In this document: positions 26,127 to 35,439 of the stretch, piece by piece
How positions within the stretch are numbered: the first letter of the stretch is position 1
Layout: every line of letters starts with the position of its first letter
Source: Solea solea
Taxonomy: Eukaryota > Chordata > Actinopteri > Pleuronectiformes > Soleidae
Direction: 5' to 3'
DNA: 64,000 nucleotides
NCBI RefSeq assembly: GCF_958295425.1
Contig: NC_081135.1
Span: 24,491,613 to 24,555,612, forward strand
Translations under genes and position numbers: made by a program
Notes under the pieces: model-generated
What the model saw: only the letters and a program-made list of their open reading frames with translations
Database searches by the model: none
What the model was told of the DNA's origin: nothing

Positions 26127-26915
26127 CTCTAAGAGAACTTTTACTGCTGATGCACTGGCTGTGTACAAGTAGGTTTGTGTTTACATTGTGCTACTGGTAC
26201 TTGAGTAAATGATCTGAGCTCTTCAACTTTGCACGGTCACTGTGTGGTGTCATGCAACTTTACCTGTATCTTTAAGTCTATCCATACATACAACAAGCTG
26301 CAAAGTAAGTGTCACTGCATACGCTCTTTTCTGACTTTCTTTCAAAGTTTTTTTTTGTTTATGTTAAGTTCTATAGCAATATTGTTTTACTAAAGGAAAA
26401 GGAAAACAGTATTATTTGGGAAAGCAGAGTTTGTCTACCTAATATAAAACTGTGCATAGAAATAGGGACATAGGTTCAGACCAGAGCTGTTTGATGCCCA
26501 AGATCTTAAATCTGCCTTATCAATCATTCTGTCCTGTACTTATTTGTTGTTGTTTGAAGAAAATGTCTTTAGAGTTCACACACTTCTATACAATTATTTT
26601 TAGAACACCCTGGTGTACCATTTTTCAGTCAATGGATACATAAACGACTGGGATGTCGGCTAGCAACAGCTAGTTGTCGCTCTCTGGTGGTGACGCATGA
26701 ATAATAGAGGGAAGTTGAGGCTGAATAATACCTTTAAAGACAACAAGTAAACACCGAATAAATTCCGTGTTTCGTTTAACACACATATTAAATGTTATTT
26801 ACGAGTTTAGAATTAATAATTACATTGTATGTTAACGTTGTGAGGGCCTGCATCGTTACCTCCTCATCATTCGTTGGCCGTTTCTGCCTGACAAAGATCA
26901 CATGATACCGGGGTT
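25285..26915. other. egfl6 3' UTR and intergenic DNA before rab9a
   Basis: Holds the egfl6 3' UTR (candidate ATTAAA at 25826-25831), a (GAAA)n microsatellite at about 26088-26125, and non-coding DNA up to the rab9a first exon. No reading frame resembles TCEANC, which sits between EGFL6 and RAB9A in mammals. Confidence 0.6.
26088..26125. repeat. (GAAA)n microsatellite
   Basis: About nine uninterrupted AAAG/GAAA units. Confidence 0.95.
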
Positions 26916-26919
26916 GTCT

Positions 26920-27643
26920 GTGTAGCTGTTGTTAGCTTGTTAGCAACTAGCTGTAGCTTACCAGGAAACAGTGCAAACTAATGTGATCTCGCCAAGACAG
27001 CTAGCTGTCAAACATATTCTTGAATATTGCCTCCCGTTTTATCTCTCACTTGCTGAACTGGGCCCAAGCGACAAGGTACGTTACTAGATATCTTAGCAGC
27101 AAGTAATCCCGAGTTAGCCAATGTATTTTTTGACTAAAGTCCAACTGTGTTCATCTTGTTTTCATTCTTCATGTTCGGCACAGCTAAGTCAGAGCTATGC
27201 TAACTTAGATATACCAGCATAGTATTCATAGCTCGTAGTTTTAGGTCATTAGTGTTATTGTGTACGTGGTATGTTTTATACCATATTGAAGTACGTACAT
27301 CCAGTGCAGTGAACGTATGGTGGCAGATCGTGTCTTGTTTCATTGGTACCTCTCCGCTGCTGTCCTGTGTTCTGTTAATTAGAAACCTGTTTATCACTGT
27401 GTTCCAGCTGGTTGAACCTACATGGCTGTTCACGTCAACATTAAACAAATGAGCATGTGACCGAGAACCTGGATATACAGCACATGATCTGGACCAGTGG
27501 AGGAGGCTAAAAATCAATCAGGGGTGAGACAGATACTAATGTGTTTTGGTAAAAAAATAAAAATGTTTCTCAAAAGATATATTATTGTGGGGTACCATAT
27601 TTTTCACACATTGCATCTTTCCCACCAGGTAAATTATTTTCAG
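26920..27643 (+). other. rab9a: rab9a 5' UTR exons (inferred)
   Basis: Two candidate non-coding exons: one ending at 27075 before GTACGT, and one at 27408-27523 between a GTTCCAG acceptor and a GTGAGA donor. The coding exon would begin after TTTTCAG at 27643 or CCACCAG at about 27628. Splice motifs are seen; their use is inferred. Confidence 0.45.
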
Positions 27644-27666
27644 TCTTGAAACCGGAGTGAATAATC

Positions 27667-28275
27667 ATGACAACTAAGACATCCCTGCTGAAAGTCATTC
27701 TTCTGGGTGATGGTGGTGTAGGAAAAAGCTCCATCATGAATCGTTATGTCACAAACAAGTTTGATGCACATCTTTTCCACACCATTGGTGTTGAGTTCCT
27801 CAACAAGGACTTGGAAGTTGATGGCCACCAGGTCACCCTGCAGATCTGGGACACAGCCGGCCAGGAGCGCTTCCGCAGCCTGAGAACTCCTTTCTATCGT
27901 GGCTCTGATTGCTGCCTGCTCACTTTCAGTGTAGATGACAACCAGAGTTTTCTCAATTTAGGGAACTGGAAGAAGGAGTTCATCTACTATGCAGATGTCA
28001 AGGAGCCAGAGAAGTTCCCATTTGTAATCCTGGGCAACAAACTGGATGTGACTGAGCGGCAGGTGTCTATAGAGGAGGTGCAGCAATGGTGCCAGGAAAA
28101 TGGCGACTACCCCTATTATGAGACCAGTGCCAAGGATGCCACCAATGTAGCAGTGGCCTTTGAGGAAGCAGTACGTAGAGTGTTGGCTATGGATGAAAGA
28201 ACAGACCACCTCATCCCCACAGACACAGTCAAGCTCCACAGAAAGCCTCGCTCTGCTGGCACTTGCTGTTCATAA
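27667..28275 (+). CDS. rab9a: Rab9A small GTPase
   Basis: Uninterrupted 202-residue frame, the family length (mammalian RAB9A 201), with the whole protein in one exon. Motifs: P-loop GDGGVGKS (residues 14-21), effector/switch I region with FHTIGVEF, switch II WDTAGQE (62-68), guanine-specificity NKLD (124-127), SAK (154-156), and a C-terminal CCS tail for double geranylgeranylation. The N-terminal half is nearly identical to mammalian Rab9A. Known role: late endosome to trans-Golgi transport (mannose-6-phosphate receptor recycling) and lysosome-related organelle biogenesis. It faces trappc2 tail-to-tail. AATAAA occurs at 28475-28480, and another downstream near 29211 could give a longer 3' UTR. 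Rab9B is the alternative, but synteny supports 9A. Confidence 0.95.
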   Translation: MTTKTSLLKVILLGDGGVGKSSIMNRYVTNKFDAHLFHTIGVEFLNKDLEVDGHQVTLQIWDTAGQERFRSLRTPFYRGSDCCLLTFSVDDNQSFLNLGNWKKEFIYYADVKEPEKFPFVILGNKLDVTERQVSIEEVQQWCQENGDYPYYETSAKDATNVAVAFEEAVRRVLAMDERTDHLIPTDTVKLHRKPRSAGTCCS

Positions 28276-28474
28276 CGTCCAGGATTTTTCACTAACAGGA
28301 ATTTGCTTTTATGCCTGTTTTGTAACAAGGCTGTAAGTGAACAATGCTGTAATAGCATCTTATTTAAACAAATTAAGCTACTGGCTTTGTGATTTGTAAA
28401 AGATGTGATAATGCTAATATGCCTTTGGTTGAAAGAGTAAGCTGAAACACTAAATTTCATTGCAGCCTGAGACA

Positions 28475-28480
28475 AATAAA
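28475..28480 (+). promoter_or_regulatory. rab9a: rab9a polyadenylation signal
   Basis: AATAAA about 200 bp after the stop codon. Confidence 0.7.
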
Positions 28481-29370
28481 AATGAAAGCACTGAATCATT
28501 CACTCAGCTGTATCACCATTCAAATGTCAAGTTTTAAAAGTTTTGCAGAAAAGGTAATATTTTGTGTTGGCCTAAGACAACATGTGGGGACCTAAAATGT
28601 CATTACAGCACAAAGGCAATGTAGTAATAGTTTCACTTCCCTCTCAAATGATTTTATGTTCCATTTTGTCATTAATCACTAAAAGTGTACCTCCAGACTG
28701 TGAGGATACAGATAGCCATGACCTGTATACTTATATTTAGAAAATAACATTATTTCTCAAGAGTATAGGGTTTCTAAGGCACTACTTTTTGTAACTAACA
28801 AATTAAGGCTTGTTGTGATTATTGCACCTTTCGATCCTGTTTGTGCACATTCTGGATAGTGAATAGATTATGGCTGTATCCTGGAAGCACCAAGGGACAA
28901 ACCCCCTGACAGAAGATAAATATTTAAGCAAAGATTACATGCATGACATTTGGTGTATTTATGCTTCTGCAAACACTTATTTTAAAAACTGTTTTACCTT
29001 AGAAACTATTGACTCAATTCTTTCCTCCAGTGACGCTAAATGAAACAAAATTAATTTCACGAGTGCATTTTTAATATTTGGGCAATTCTTTTTAATTAAA
29101 TAACTGAATTTCAAGATAATTATTTTTTCTTTTAAATCATGAACCAATGATAAACTGATTTTCGTTTGGATTTCATTTGTCCTTTAAGATGTACTTCTGG
29201 TATACCAAACAATAAATAAACACCCTTGTGAATTGTCATGTGTAGCATGTTTTTTTATCACCTGAAGATTCCAAACCAGTTAATTATTGTAACAAAATAA
29301 ACTAAATAATTTCTTTAAGCAGTAGAAAACAGTAACAAGTCAAGGTATATAACTTTTACTGTTTATATGT

Positions 29371-29376
29371 TTTATT
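29371..29376 (-). promoter_or_regulatory. trappc2: trappc2 polyadenylation signal
   Basis: TTTATT on the plus strand (AATAAA on the minus strand) about 215 bp past the trappc2 stop codon. Confidence 0.55.
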
Positions 29377-29588
29377 CAATACTGTCCAGCGTTCACTTTT
29401 TACAGTAGCCATATAAACTGCTCACACCATTTAGAAATAAAGATCTAAATATTAGCTTCAAAGGTAAAGGCATTATAGAAAATCCACATTTGTGTTCTAT
29501 CTATGAAACATGAAAATAAACATGAAACAAGTGTGACAGCTATACAACACAGACATGATGTATTTACATTCCTGTGCATGAGACATGA

Positions 29589-30966
29589 TTAACTCAGGAG
29601 ATGTTTCTTTCCAAGAAACTGGACTTTTCTCTCAAAAGCTGTCGAGCGGATTGGTGCATTGATTTCGTAGAATGGATTCATTGCAAACTGAAAGACAGAA
29701 TAGTTCATTTATATAAAACTGAACAAAAAATAAACCAGACAAAGTATTCAAGTAAGTTTCATTTAAGGAAAGTCAACTTACCTTAATGTATAAATCATAG
29801 ACATCATTAAAAAAGTTTTTGATTCCATCTTCTTGTCTTGCATCATGCAGCATGATGAATCTTATATGTAGAGCAAATCATTAAAGAGAATAAACCCAGA
29901 CAATAGATAACTTTGACATGATTAAAGGAGCAACAATTATATATTATTCTTATTATCAATTAATTTTTTCCATTAAGTGCATAAGTGCCCACCAGTAAAT
30001 TACAGCATGGCATTATAACATTAGGGCTGCAATAACCACTGTCATGCTCATACACTCACCATCCACTTTATTAGGTACACGGTTTTAACTACTTGTAAAA
30101 GCAAACATCTAATTATGAGTATTTCAGAAATTTCTGACTGGGATTATCACATACAGCCATCTCTAAGGGTTACAGAGAATGGTCCGAAAAAAAAACATCC
30201 AGTGAGCAGCAATTCTCTGTGCAACAGTGCTTGACGCCAGAGGTCAGATGAAAATAACCAGAATGGTTAGAAAGGTAACAGTAACTTGAAACAGTTTTAT
30301 GACTGAATCACTTTATATATTTTGTTGTTAGGTAATTGTGCTGCTTCTTTGTTAAATGTGCTGTGTGGGGTGAGACCAGATGGACTACAGCAGCAGACCA
30401 CACTGGGTGGACCTATTAAAGTGTATACTGTATACTTGCATGCAAAGATGCAGATGAATATTGTGTGAGAATGAGAAATGATACAAAAATCAGGCAATAC
30501 AATGTGAATAATAAAAGGATATGTCCTGCACTGACAAAGGCAGAGACGAACCACTCGTTGAACTTGTCCACAGTTTTCAAGTACATGTTGTTTGACAGCC
30601 ACATGTTTTCATCCACCAAATCTAGGGCTGCGTGTGCAATGAACTGGTTCAGGTGGCGATGATCGTCCTGTGGTAAGTGAATCAAATGGTATCCAATAAT
30701 TAGAAAACGAAATAATATTAAAAATGAGTATTATTAATATTATTATTTCCTGTAAATAACTCAACTCATTGTGCCACTGACAGTACAGACAGCTTAAATA
30801 ATCGTTACTACGACCAATGAAGAAAAGTGAACAATAAATGACTGAATTATTGCTGGTAATAATGAAACTTTACCTTTGATTCAACCTTCCCAGATGGCAG
30901 GAACTCCATCTCAAACACGGGGTTGTCCTGATGACCAACCATGACAAAATAAAAACTTCCAGACAT
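29589..30966 (-). CDS. trappc2: Trafficking protein particle complex subunit 2 (sedlin)
   Basis: Minus-strand exons 30966-30874, 30667-30523, 29867-29782 and 29687-29589 give 140 residues, the length of mammalian TRAPPC2. The protein starts [19 protein letters not shown], contains [20 protein letters not shown] and RFIMLHD, and ends [11 protein letters not shown]: the longin-fold sedlin family throughout. Known role: core subunit of TRAPP complexes in ER-to-Golgi traffic and collagen export; the human gene is mutated in spondyloepiphyseal dysplasia tarda. The intron between the second and third coding exons has U12-type AT-AC borders; the others are GT-AG. A 5' UTR exon may begin near 31049 upward (donor GTAAGA). 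Tail-to-tail with rab9a and head-to-head with the PWWP3-like gene starting at 31503. Confidence 0.95.
29868..30522 (-). other. trappc2: U12-type AT-AC intron of trappc2
   Basis: On the minus strand the intron begins ATATCCTTT (30522 downward), a perfect match to the minor-spliceosome donor, and ends ..GCTCTAC at 29868. A TCTTTAAT branch-like motif (29880-29887) lies about 13 nt from the AC end. Only these borders restore the conserved GHIRFIM protein sequence in frame. No GT-AG alternative fits. Confidence 0.9.
30051..30425 (+). mobile_element. Internally deleted Tc1/mariner-like transposon relic
   Basis: Starts with a 'ccactttattaggtacac' end and finishes with the mirrored 'acctattaaagtg'. 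Inside it keeps decayed transposase pieces: a 'tatttcagaaatttctgactgggatt' helix-turn-helix remnant, 'agagaatggtccgaaaaa', 'gacgccagaggtcag', and 'ctacagcagcagaccacac'. Frames are broken and the centre is missing, so it is inactive. It sits wholly inside the AT-AC intron of trappc2. Confidence 0.75.
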
Positions 30967-31290
30967 CGTTTCCCCCTCTTTTTAGTGACACCAAGCGGTA
31001 ATAAAGTCAATCAAAGAAAAAGAAAGCGGTTAAAGAAATACATCTTACCAAACCTCACTGTTATTATCACCCATGACTGTAAACCATGGTGTAAACCCTT
31101 CAGCTAGCAAGCTAACGCGACATGTAGCAGACAGACATTTAGCGCTGTTCATTCATGTAAAACTATAATGAAGAAAATATGCCTATTGTCAATAATTGCT
31201 AAAATTAAAACAATACAATGGTTACGACAAAATACAACGATATAATTTGATCAATCGACATTTGTTTACCCGTCAATTTCCTTTCCCGGA

Positions 31291-31299
31291 AGGCAACAG
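31291..31299 (+). repeat. Left copy of a 9-bp direct repeat (candidate target-site duplication)
   Basis: AGGCAACAG here is repeated in the same orientation at 34790-34798, just outside the two inverted repeats. Nine bases by chance at exactly these places is unlikely but possible. Confidence 0.45.
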
Positions 31300-31491
31300 A
31301 GAAGGGTCTAGCTGCAGACCCGCAGACCACTCAACGAAACGCCCCTTTACTCAACGAAACGCCCCTTCACTCAACGAAACGCCCCTTTACTCAACGAAAC
31401 GCCTCCTCACACTCAACGAAACACCCCCTCACACTACCCGACACTCTGATTGGCTCTCAAGAGACTGCGTCTGAAACGTGATGAAGTTTAC
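31300..31491 (+). repeat. Left arm of ~185-bp inverted repeat (5 internal tandem units)
   Basis: Matches the reverse complement of 34602-34789 with few mismatches. The best part starts at GGTC..AGCTGCAGACCC and runs to GAAACGTGATGA. It includes five tandem units of 20-22 bp (31329-31432, core CTCAACGAAACGCC) and an ATTGG (CCAAT) box near 31449. The outermost 5-6 bases match poorly between arms. It lies between the divergent starts of trappc2 (30966) and the PWWP3-like gene (31503), so it may act as promoter DNA. Confidence 0.9.
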
Positions 31492-31502
31492 GTTGACCGA
31501 GT

Positions 31503-33653
31503 ATGAAGAGAGAACCCGAAAAAGTAACACGGTTAAAACACGGGAAAATAACGGAGGAAAAGGTAAGAATAGATAAAGAACACATTTAGATATTGAACAC
31601 TGGATGAATAGTCATTATTTGTATCCATTAAATCAATTAAGTGCGGTTTATTAACCAGTAATGTCTGCATGCTGTAACGATAGCGATTGTAACAGCAAGC
31701 AAGACGCAGCGATTTTCTCCCTTTTTTTTCCTTTATTTATATGTACAGGTTATAACATTGACAATATAACATTGTCTCATTTTCAACCAAGAAACGTATA
31801 AGATAAACTATATGATCTCTATATATTAGTATTTATCTGTTTTTTAATCTTTAAATGACTCTGACAAGTTGCACACAGCTTTGCTAATTTGAAAACGTGT
31901 GACCTCAGTTGAACAATTGTTAAGATAAAAGATTTAATGATGAATAATATTTTTCATGTTTAGAAATTAGAAGTTCTGTTGAATCACAGTCAACAGTGTC
32001 ATTTGATTTGATTTATTTCAGTTAGCCTGCATATATTTTAGGACAGGGAAAGTCTTAAAGGCAAATGCAGTCCAGTTCTTTACTACTTGATTCTGGATTA
32101 AAAATGTTTCCATGTTAAAAATACAAAATACAATTTTAATTTACATTTTTTCTTATAGAGCAACACTACGTTCAGTAAAGGAGCAGACCCTGAGCTGAGA
32201 AGATGCGACTCGGACACTGATCTGCACAAAAAAGGGGAGCTATGCAAAGCTTGTGGCTCATCTGCAGGGACACCAAAGGTCAATGGTGGAGTACGGTGGT
32301 AAGTCCTAAATGATCAAATATTTTTTCATTTCAACGCTGAAAGGCTTTAATTTCCCCATGAGCCTTATGTATTATTAAATGTGATGTTATTTCTGTTTGT
32401 CCTGACCATGGATAACTGTGACCATCAAACTATTCAACTCATCCATTTGAGTATCAGAAACTCAAAATAAGTAAAGTAAAGTAAACTAATGCTGGAGCCA
32501 TTTCATCTATGTGTACTGTACTTCATGTGTGTAGAATCTTAAGTCAATGTGTATTTTATTTTCACTCTTGTTGAGAATTTAGATATTGAGAAAAAGTTTC
32601 AAGATTCCTGCATTTTTATAGATGCCCCTGATAATAATGATTGTTCTCAGAAGTAATGTAACAATTTGCCTCTCAGACAGGCTTATCTGTATATCCATTT
32701 AGGGCAGTGATGTTACTGTGGCCAAACAAGTTGCCAGCCAGGATGACACCTCTTATCAGAGGAAGTGCAAATAATCAGGGAAAGAAAATGTCTTATTCAA
32801 AGTTCTTAATCACATGTATTCAGTGTTGCATATTATGTGTAATTTAATTTTAGGAAAGGGCCCAACAAGCCCAACAGAAGCGACGCGAGGCATGTTGTCT
32901 GTTAACCAGTGTAATCACAGAGGATCAGGGCATGCTGCAACACCTTAAAGTGAGTGACAATGGCATTTAGTGTGGTGTTTGTGCATTTGTATATGAATAC
33001 CCAAACTAAAATCCTAAACAATTTTTATAGAACATCATCACAGGCAACACGGTGTCTCCTTGGGCCAAGAAACAGGACAGGGTCATCCTTCTTTTTGAAG
33101 ATGATGAACAAGTGGACAAAGTCATGCACTTCTTGTCTGAAGTACTCGAACGTACTGAGACAGACAAGAAGTCTGCAGATCCAGTGGCATTCGTAATGGA
33201 TGTACTTTTGCCAGAGGTGAGATCTCAGACACTGACACTGATTTGTAGACTACATGTTTTATATGACTGCATATGTCTGTCTCCTTTTAACACATGGTCA
33301 CTGTCTAACACCATCTTAAATCTTAATCTTCATGCCACAGGCAACAGTATACGCCCTCGGAGCTGTTCACTCCATCTCCCTGGACAAAGCCAAGGAGATG
33401 TACATGCGTGGCACAGAGTTTGACTCAAGGTAAGCCGGATAGTTTAGGTTTTCAGTTTATATCTTATTATGTATTTGAGTGTCTTTAACGACTTAATTAT
33501 TTTGCTATATCATTTTGTCTTGTCAGTGAGATAACCCAGCTTGGGGAACAGCTTCAGAGCCACATTTCCTCAAAAGCGAGGCAGAACCTGGATAGCTTCC
33601 TGAGCAATTACAAGAAAGCCTTGGAGTGTGAGGAATTCCTCAGGCGCCTGTAA
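31503..33653 (+). CDS. Small PWWP3A/MUM1 C-terminal-domain-like protein
   Basis: Exon chain: 31503-31562 (ATG 12 bp past the left inverted repeat), 32159-32278 or -32298, 32854-32949, 33031-33216, 33341-33429, 33527-33653. The last four join cleanly and encode a compact helical domain with VILLFEDDEQVDKVMHFL, then FVMDVLLPEATVYALGAV and YMRGTEF. This resembles, from memory, the C-terminal region of PWWP3A/PWWP3B (MUM1 family, chromatin/DNA-repair proteins). No full PWWP domain is visible. Exon 2 is ambiguous: the strong donor at 32299 needs the frame starting ATG 32242 (about 184 residues), while continuing from ATG 31503 needs the weak donor at 32279 (about 225 residues). AATAAA is at 33699-33704. 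Function unknown. The start and the middle are uncertain; the C-terminal half is firm. Confidence 0.7.
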
Positions 33654-33698
33654 TCCCTGGGTAGTGAATGTGTCTGCTGGATAGTCTGTTGTGTATAA

Positions 33699-33704
33699 AA
33701 TAAA
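33699..33704 (+). promoter_or_regulatory. Polyadenylation signal of the PWWP3-like gene
   Basis: AATAAA 46 bp after the TAA stop. Confidence 0.75.
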
Positions 33705-34192
33705 GAAAATATATCATTCATCACTTGTATTCATTACATGGATTTGAAAGTTATACAACTTTCTGTGCAGAATCAAGGGTTTCAGTGCATTTGTTTTACT
33801 TTCATCAAAAGACCTACTGATGTCCAACTGGCTGGGTTTGATTCAGATACCAATGTTTAACATATCTTCCTGGAAATAGGTAACATCTCCTTAATGACAT
33901 ACTCAGCAGATCTTGTCTACTTAACTTCTGTCTACCACCACCACCTGGACCACACCAGCACAGAATTTTAGGAGGGTTTCTTTCAGGTTAAAAACCTGAT
34001 CAAGTAGACTTTTATTAGTTCTAATTGTTGTTCTGTCCAGTTGAACAACATGTCAAACTACAGACTAATAAGACATTCAATAAATGTAGGCCTATATTAA
34101 ACACACCTTTTTGTAACATACAGGTTGCCATGATGTTGGAAGTTTGCAAAAACAAATGAAATTATTCAAAGTGTGTGTTCAAAGTGGAATTT

Positions 34193-34350
34193 GTGATATT
34201 ATATTGTATAAACGTGATATTATATTGTATAAACGTGATAATTATATTGTATAAACGTGATAATTATATCACATAAACGTGATATTATATTGTATAAACG
34301 TGATAATTATATCACAAAAACGTGATACTATATTGTGTAAACGTGATGTT
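34193..34350 (+). repeat. Tandem array of ~21-22-bp units with AAACGTGAT core
   Basis: Seven units of the form 'cgtgata(a)ttatattgtataaa' with small changes, some carrying 'tatcac' instead of 'tattgt'. The shared AAACGTGAT word also occurs in both inverted-repeat arms (GAAACGTGATGA). Confidence 0.9.
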
Positions 34351-34584
34351 CAAAGAACTTTTCCAATCGGCATTTATATATTTTAGCAGTTTGGCTATAA
34401 CATTTCATACTTTACAAAGTGACATTAATTATTCACAAATTTCACAGAAAGTACATTTCTGTGTTCATAAAAGTCAACACGAGTATTTATTCTTCTCTAT
34501 TCCTGTCGCACACCGGGATAAAAGTCTCTTGTCAACAAGTGTCTGTGAAATACGCGTGTGTAAATAAAGTTTCAATAAAAGAAG

Positions 34585-34635
34585 ACGTTATCACGTTAGT
34601 AAACGTCATCACGTTAGTAAACGTCATCACGTTTC
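34585..34635 (+). repeat. 18-bp tandem repeat bordering the right inverted-repeat arm
   Basis: Two full units and one partial unit of 'acgtcatcacgttagtaa' run directly into the inverted-repeat sequence 'acgtcatcacgtttcagac'. Confidence 0.85.
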
Positions 34636-34789
34636 AGACGCAGTCTCTTGAGAGCCAATCAGAGTGTCGTGTAGTGTGAAGGGGCGTTTCGTTGAGTGTG
34701 AGGAGGCGTTTCGTTGAGTAAAGGGGCGTTTCGTTGAGTGAAGGGGCGTTTCGTTGAGTGGTCTGCGGGTCTGCAGCTGGACCTACTTG
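34602..34789 (-). repeat. Right arm of ~185-bp inverted repeat (4 internal tandem units)
   Basis: Reverse complement of 31300-31491, but with four instead of five of the 20-22-bp units (34676-34759); otherwise only scattered substitutions. It lies about 650 bp upstream of the ofd1 start codon. Confidence 0.9.
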
Positions 34790-34798
34790 AGGCAACAG
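34790..34798 (+). repeat. Right copy of the 9-bp direct repeat AGGCAACAG
   Basis: Same orientation as 31291-31299 and directly outside the right inverted-repeat arm. Confidence 0.45.
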
Positions 34799-35195
34799 GG
34801 CAGTCAGTCGCAAAAAGATGACGACATACACTTAGTAGTAAGTAGCCTTATTTAATTTCTCACAGAATGGGTTGTAAAAATAATTTTGGAAACATTTGGA
34901 AATTCATAATTGTATGTTGCGTATAATAAATTACACAATTGTGATCAATAAACTTGGTTTCCTGCGTCATTACGTGATAACTGTGTCTGCACCCGGAACA
35001 TTTGTTTGGAACTCCTACTAAAAGCGTTTGACTCGTCCTCGTTCTGTAAAATATTCTCACATATGAAATGAACTGTGATGACAGAACAAAGACAGGTCAG
35101 ATAGATATCGTGTCCGCATAAATCAAAGACACGAGTTCTCAGCATTCCCATCCAAGTAGGTCGAGCTGCATTTTCAGCGGAACTGAACACGTCAG

Positions 35196-35203
35196 TGACG
35201 TCA
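35196..35203 (+). promoter_or_regulatory. ofd1: CRE palindrome in the ofd1 promoter region
   Basis: Perfect TGACGTCA about 120 bp upstream of the presumed first-exon donor (GTATGG at about 35325). Its use as the ofd1 promoter element is inferred from position. Confidence 0.5.
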
Positions 35204-35439
35204 CGTTCTGGTTTCCGTTGGATTTAAAAACACAGGGGGACGCGTTCTGGTCGTCAGGTTACCACTGAGTGAAATTGTTGTCTTTTTATTAATCGTGTAT
35301 TTATTATTTTGTAATTTTACACCAGGTATGGTAGTTGTTGAAAACATTCTCGTTGTGTAGTTGGGCATGTCGACTTCGCCGTGCTGTTATTTACTGCTTC
35401 TGTTTCTCTTCTTTCAAGTACTGCAAACTGTCTGTAGTC

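Noticed and set aside
30416..30685. 89-residue minus-strand frame ending in a hydrophobic tail
   Set aside because: It is trappc2 exon 2 reading into its AT-AC intron; the tail is intronic.
31196..31474. Matching frames with Ser-Leu-Asn-Glu-Thr-Pro repeats here and on the minus strand at 34634-34831
   Set aside because: They are the tandem units of the two inverted-repeat arms translated in the same frame; the resemblance comes from the DNA repeat and does not indicate a protein.
32703..32764. Possible extra exon of the PWWP3-like gene (WAVMLLWPNKLPARM)
   Set aside because: It has an acceptor and the right incoming phase, but no GT donor gives the phase needed by the next exon.
34202..34350. 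The tandem array as a CRISPR-like repeat
   Set aside because: Units are contiguous without unique spacers, and the host is a vertebrate.
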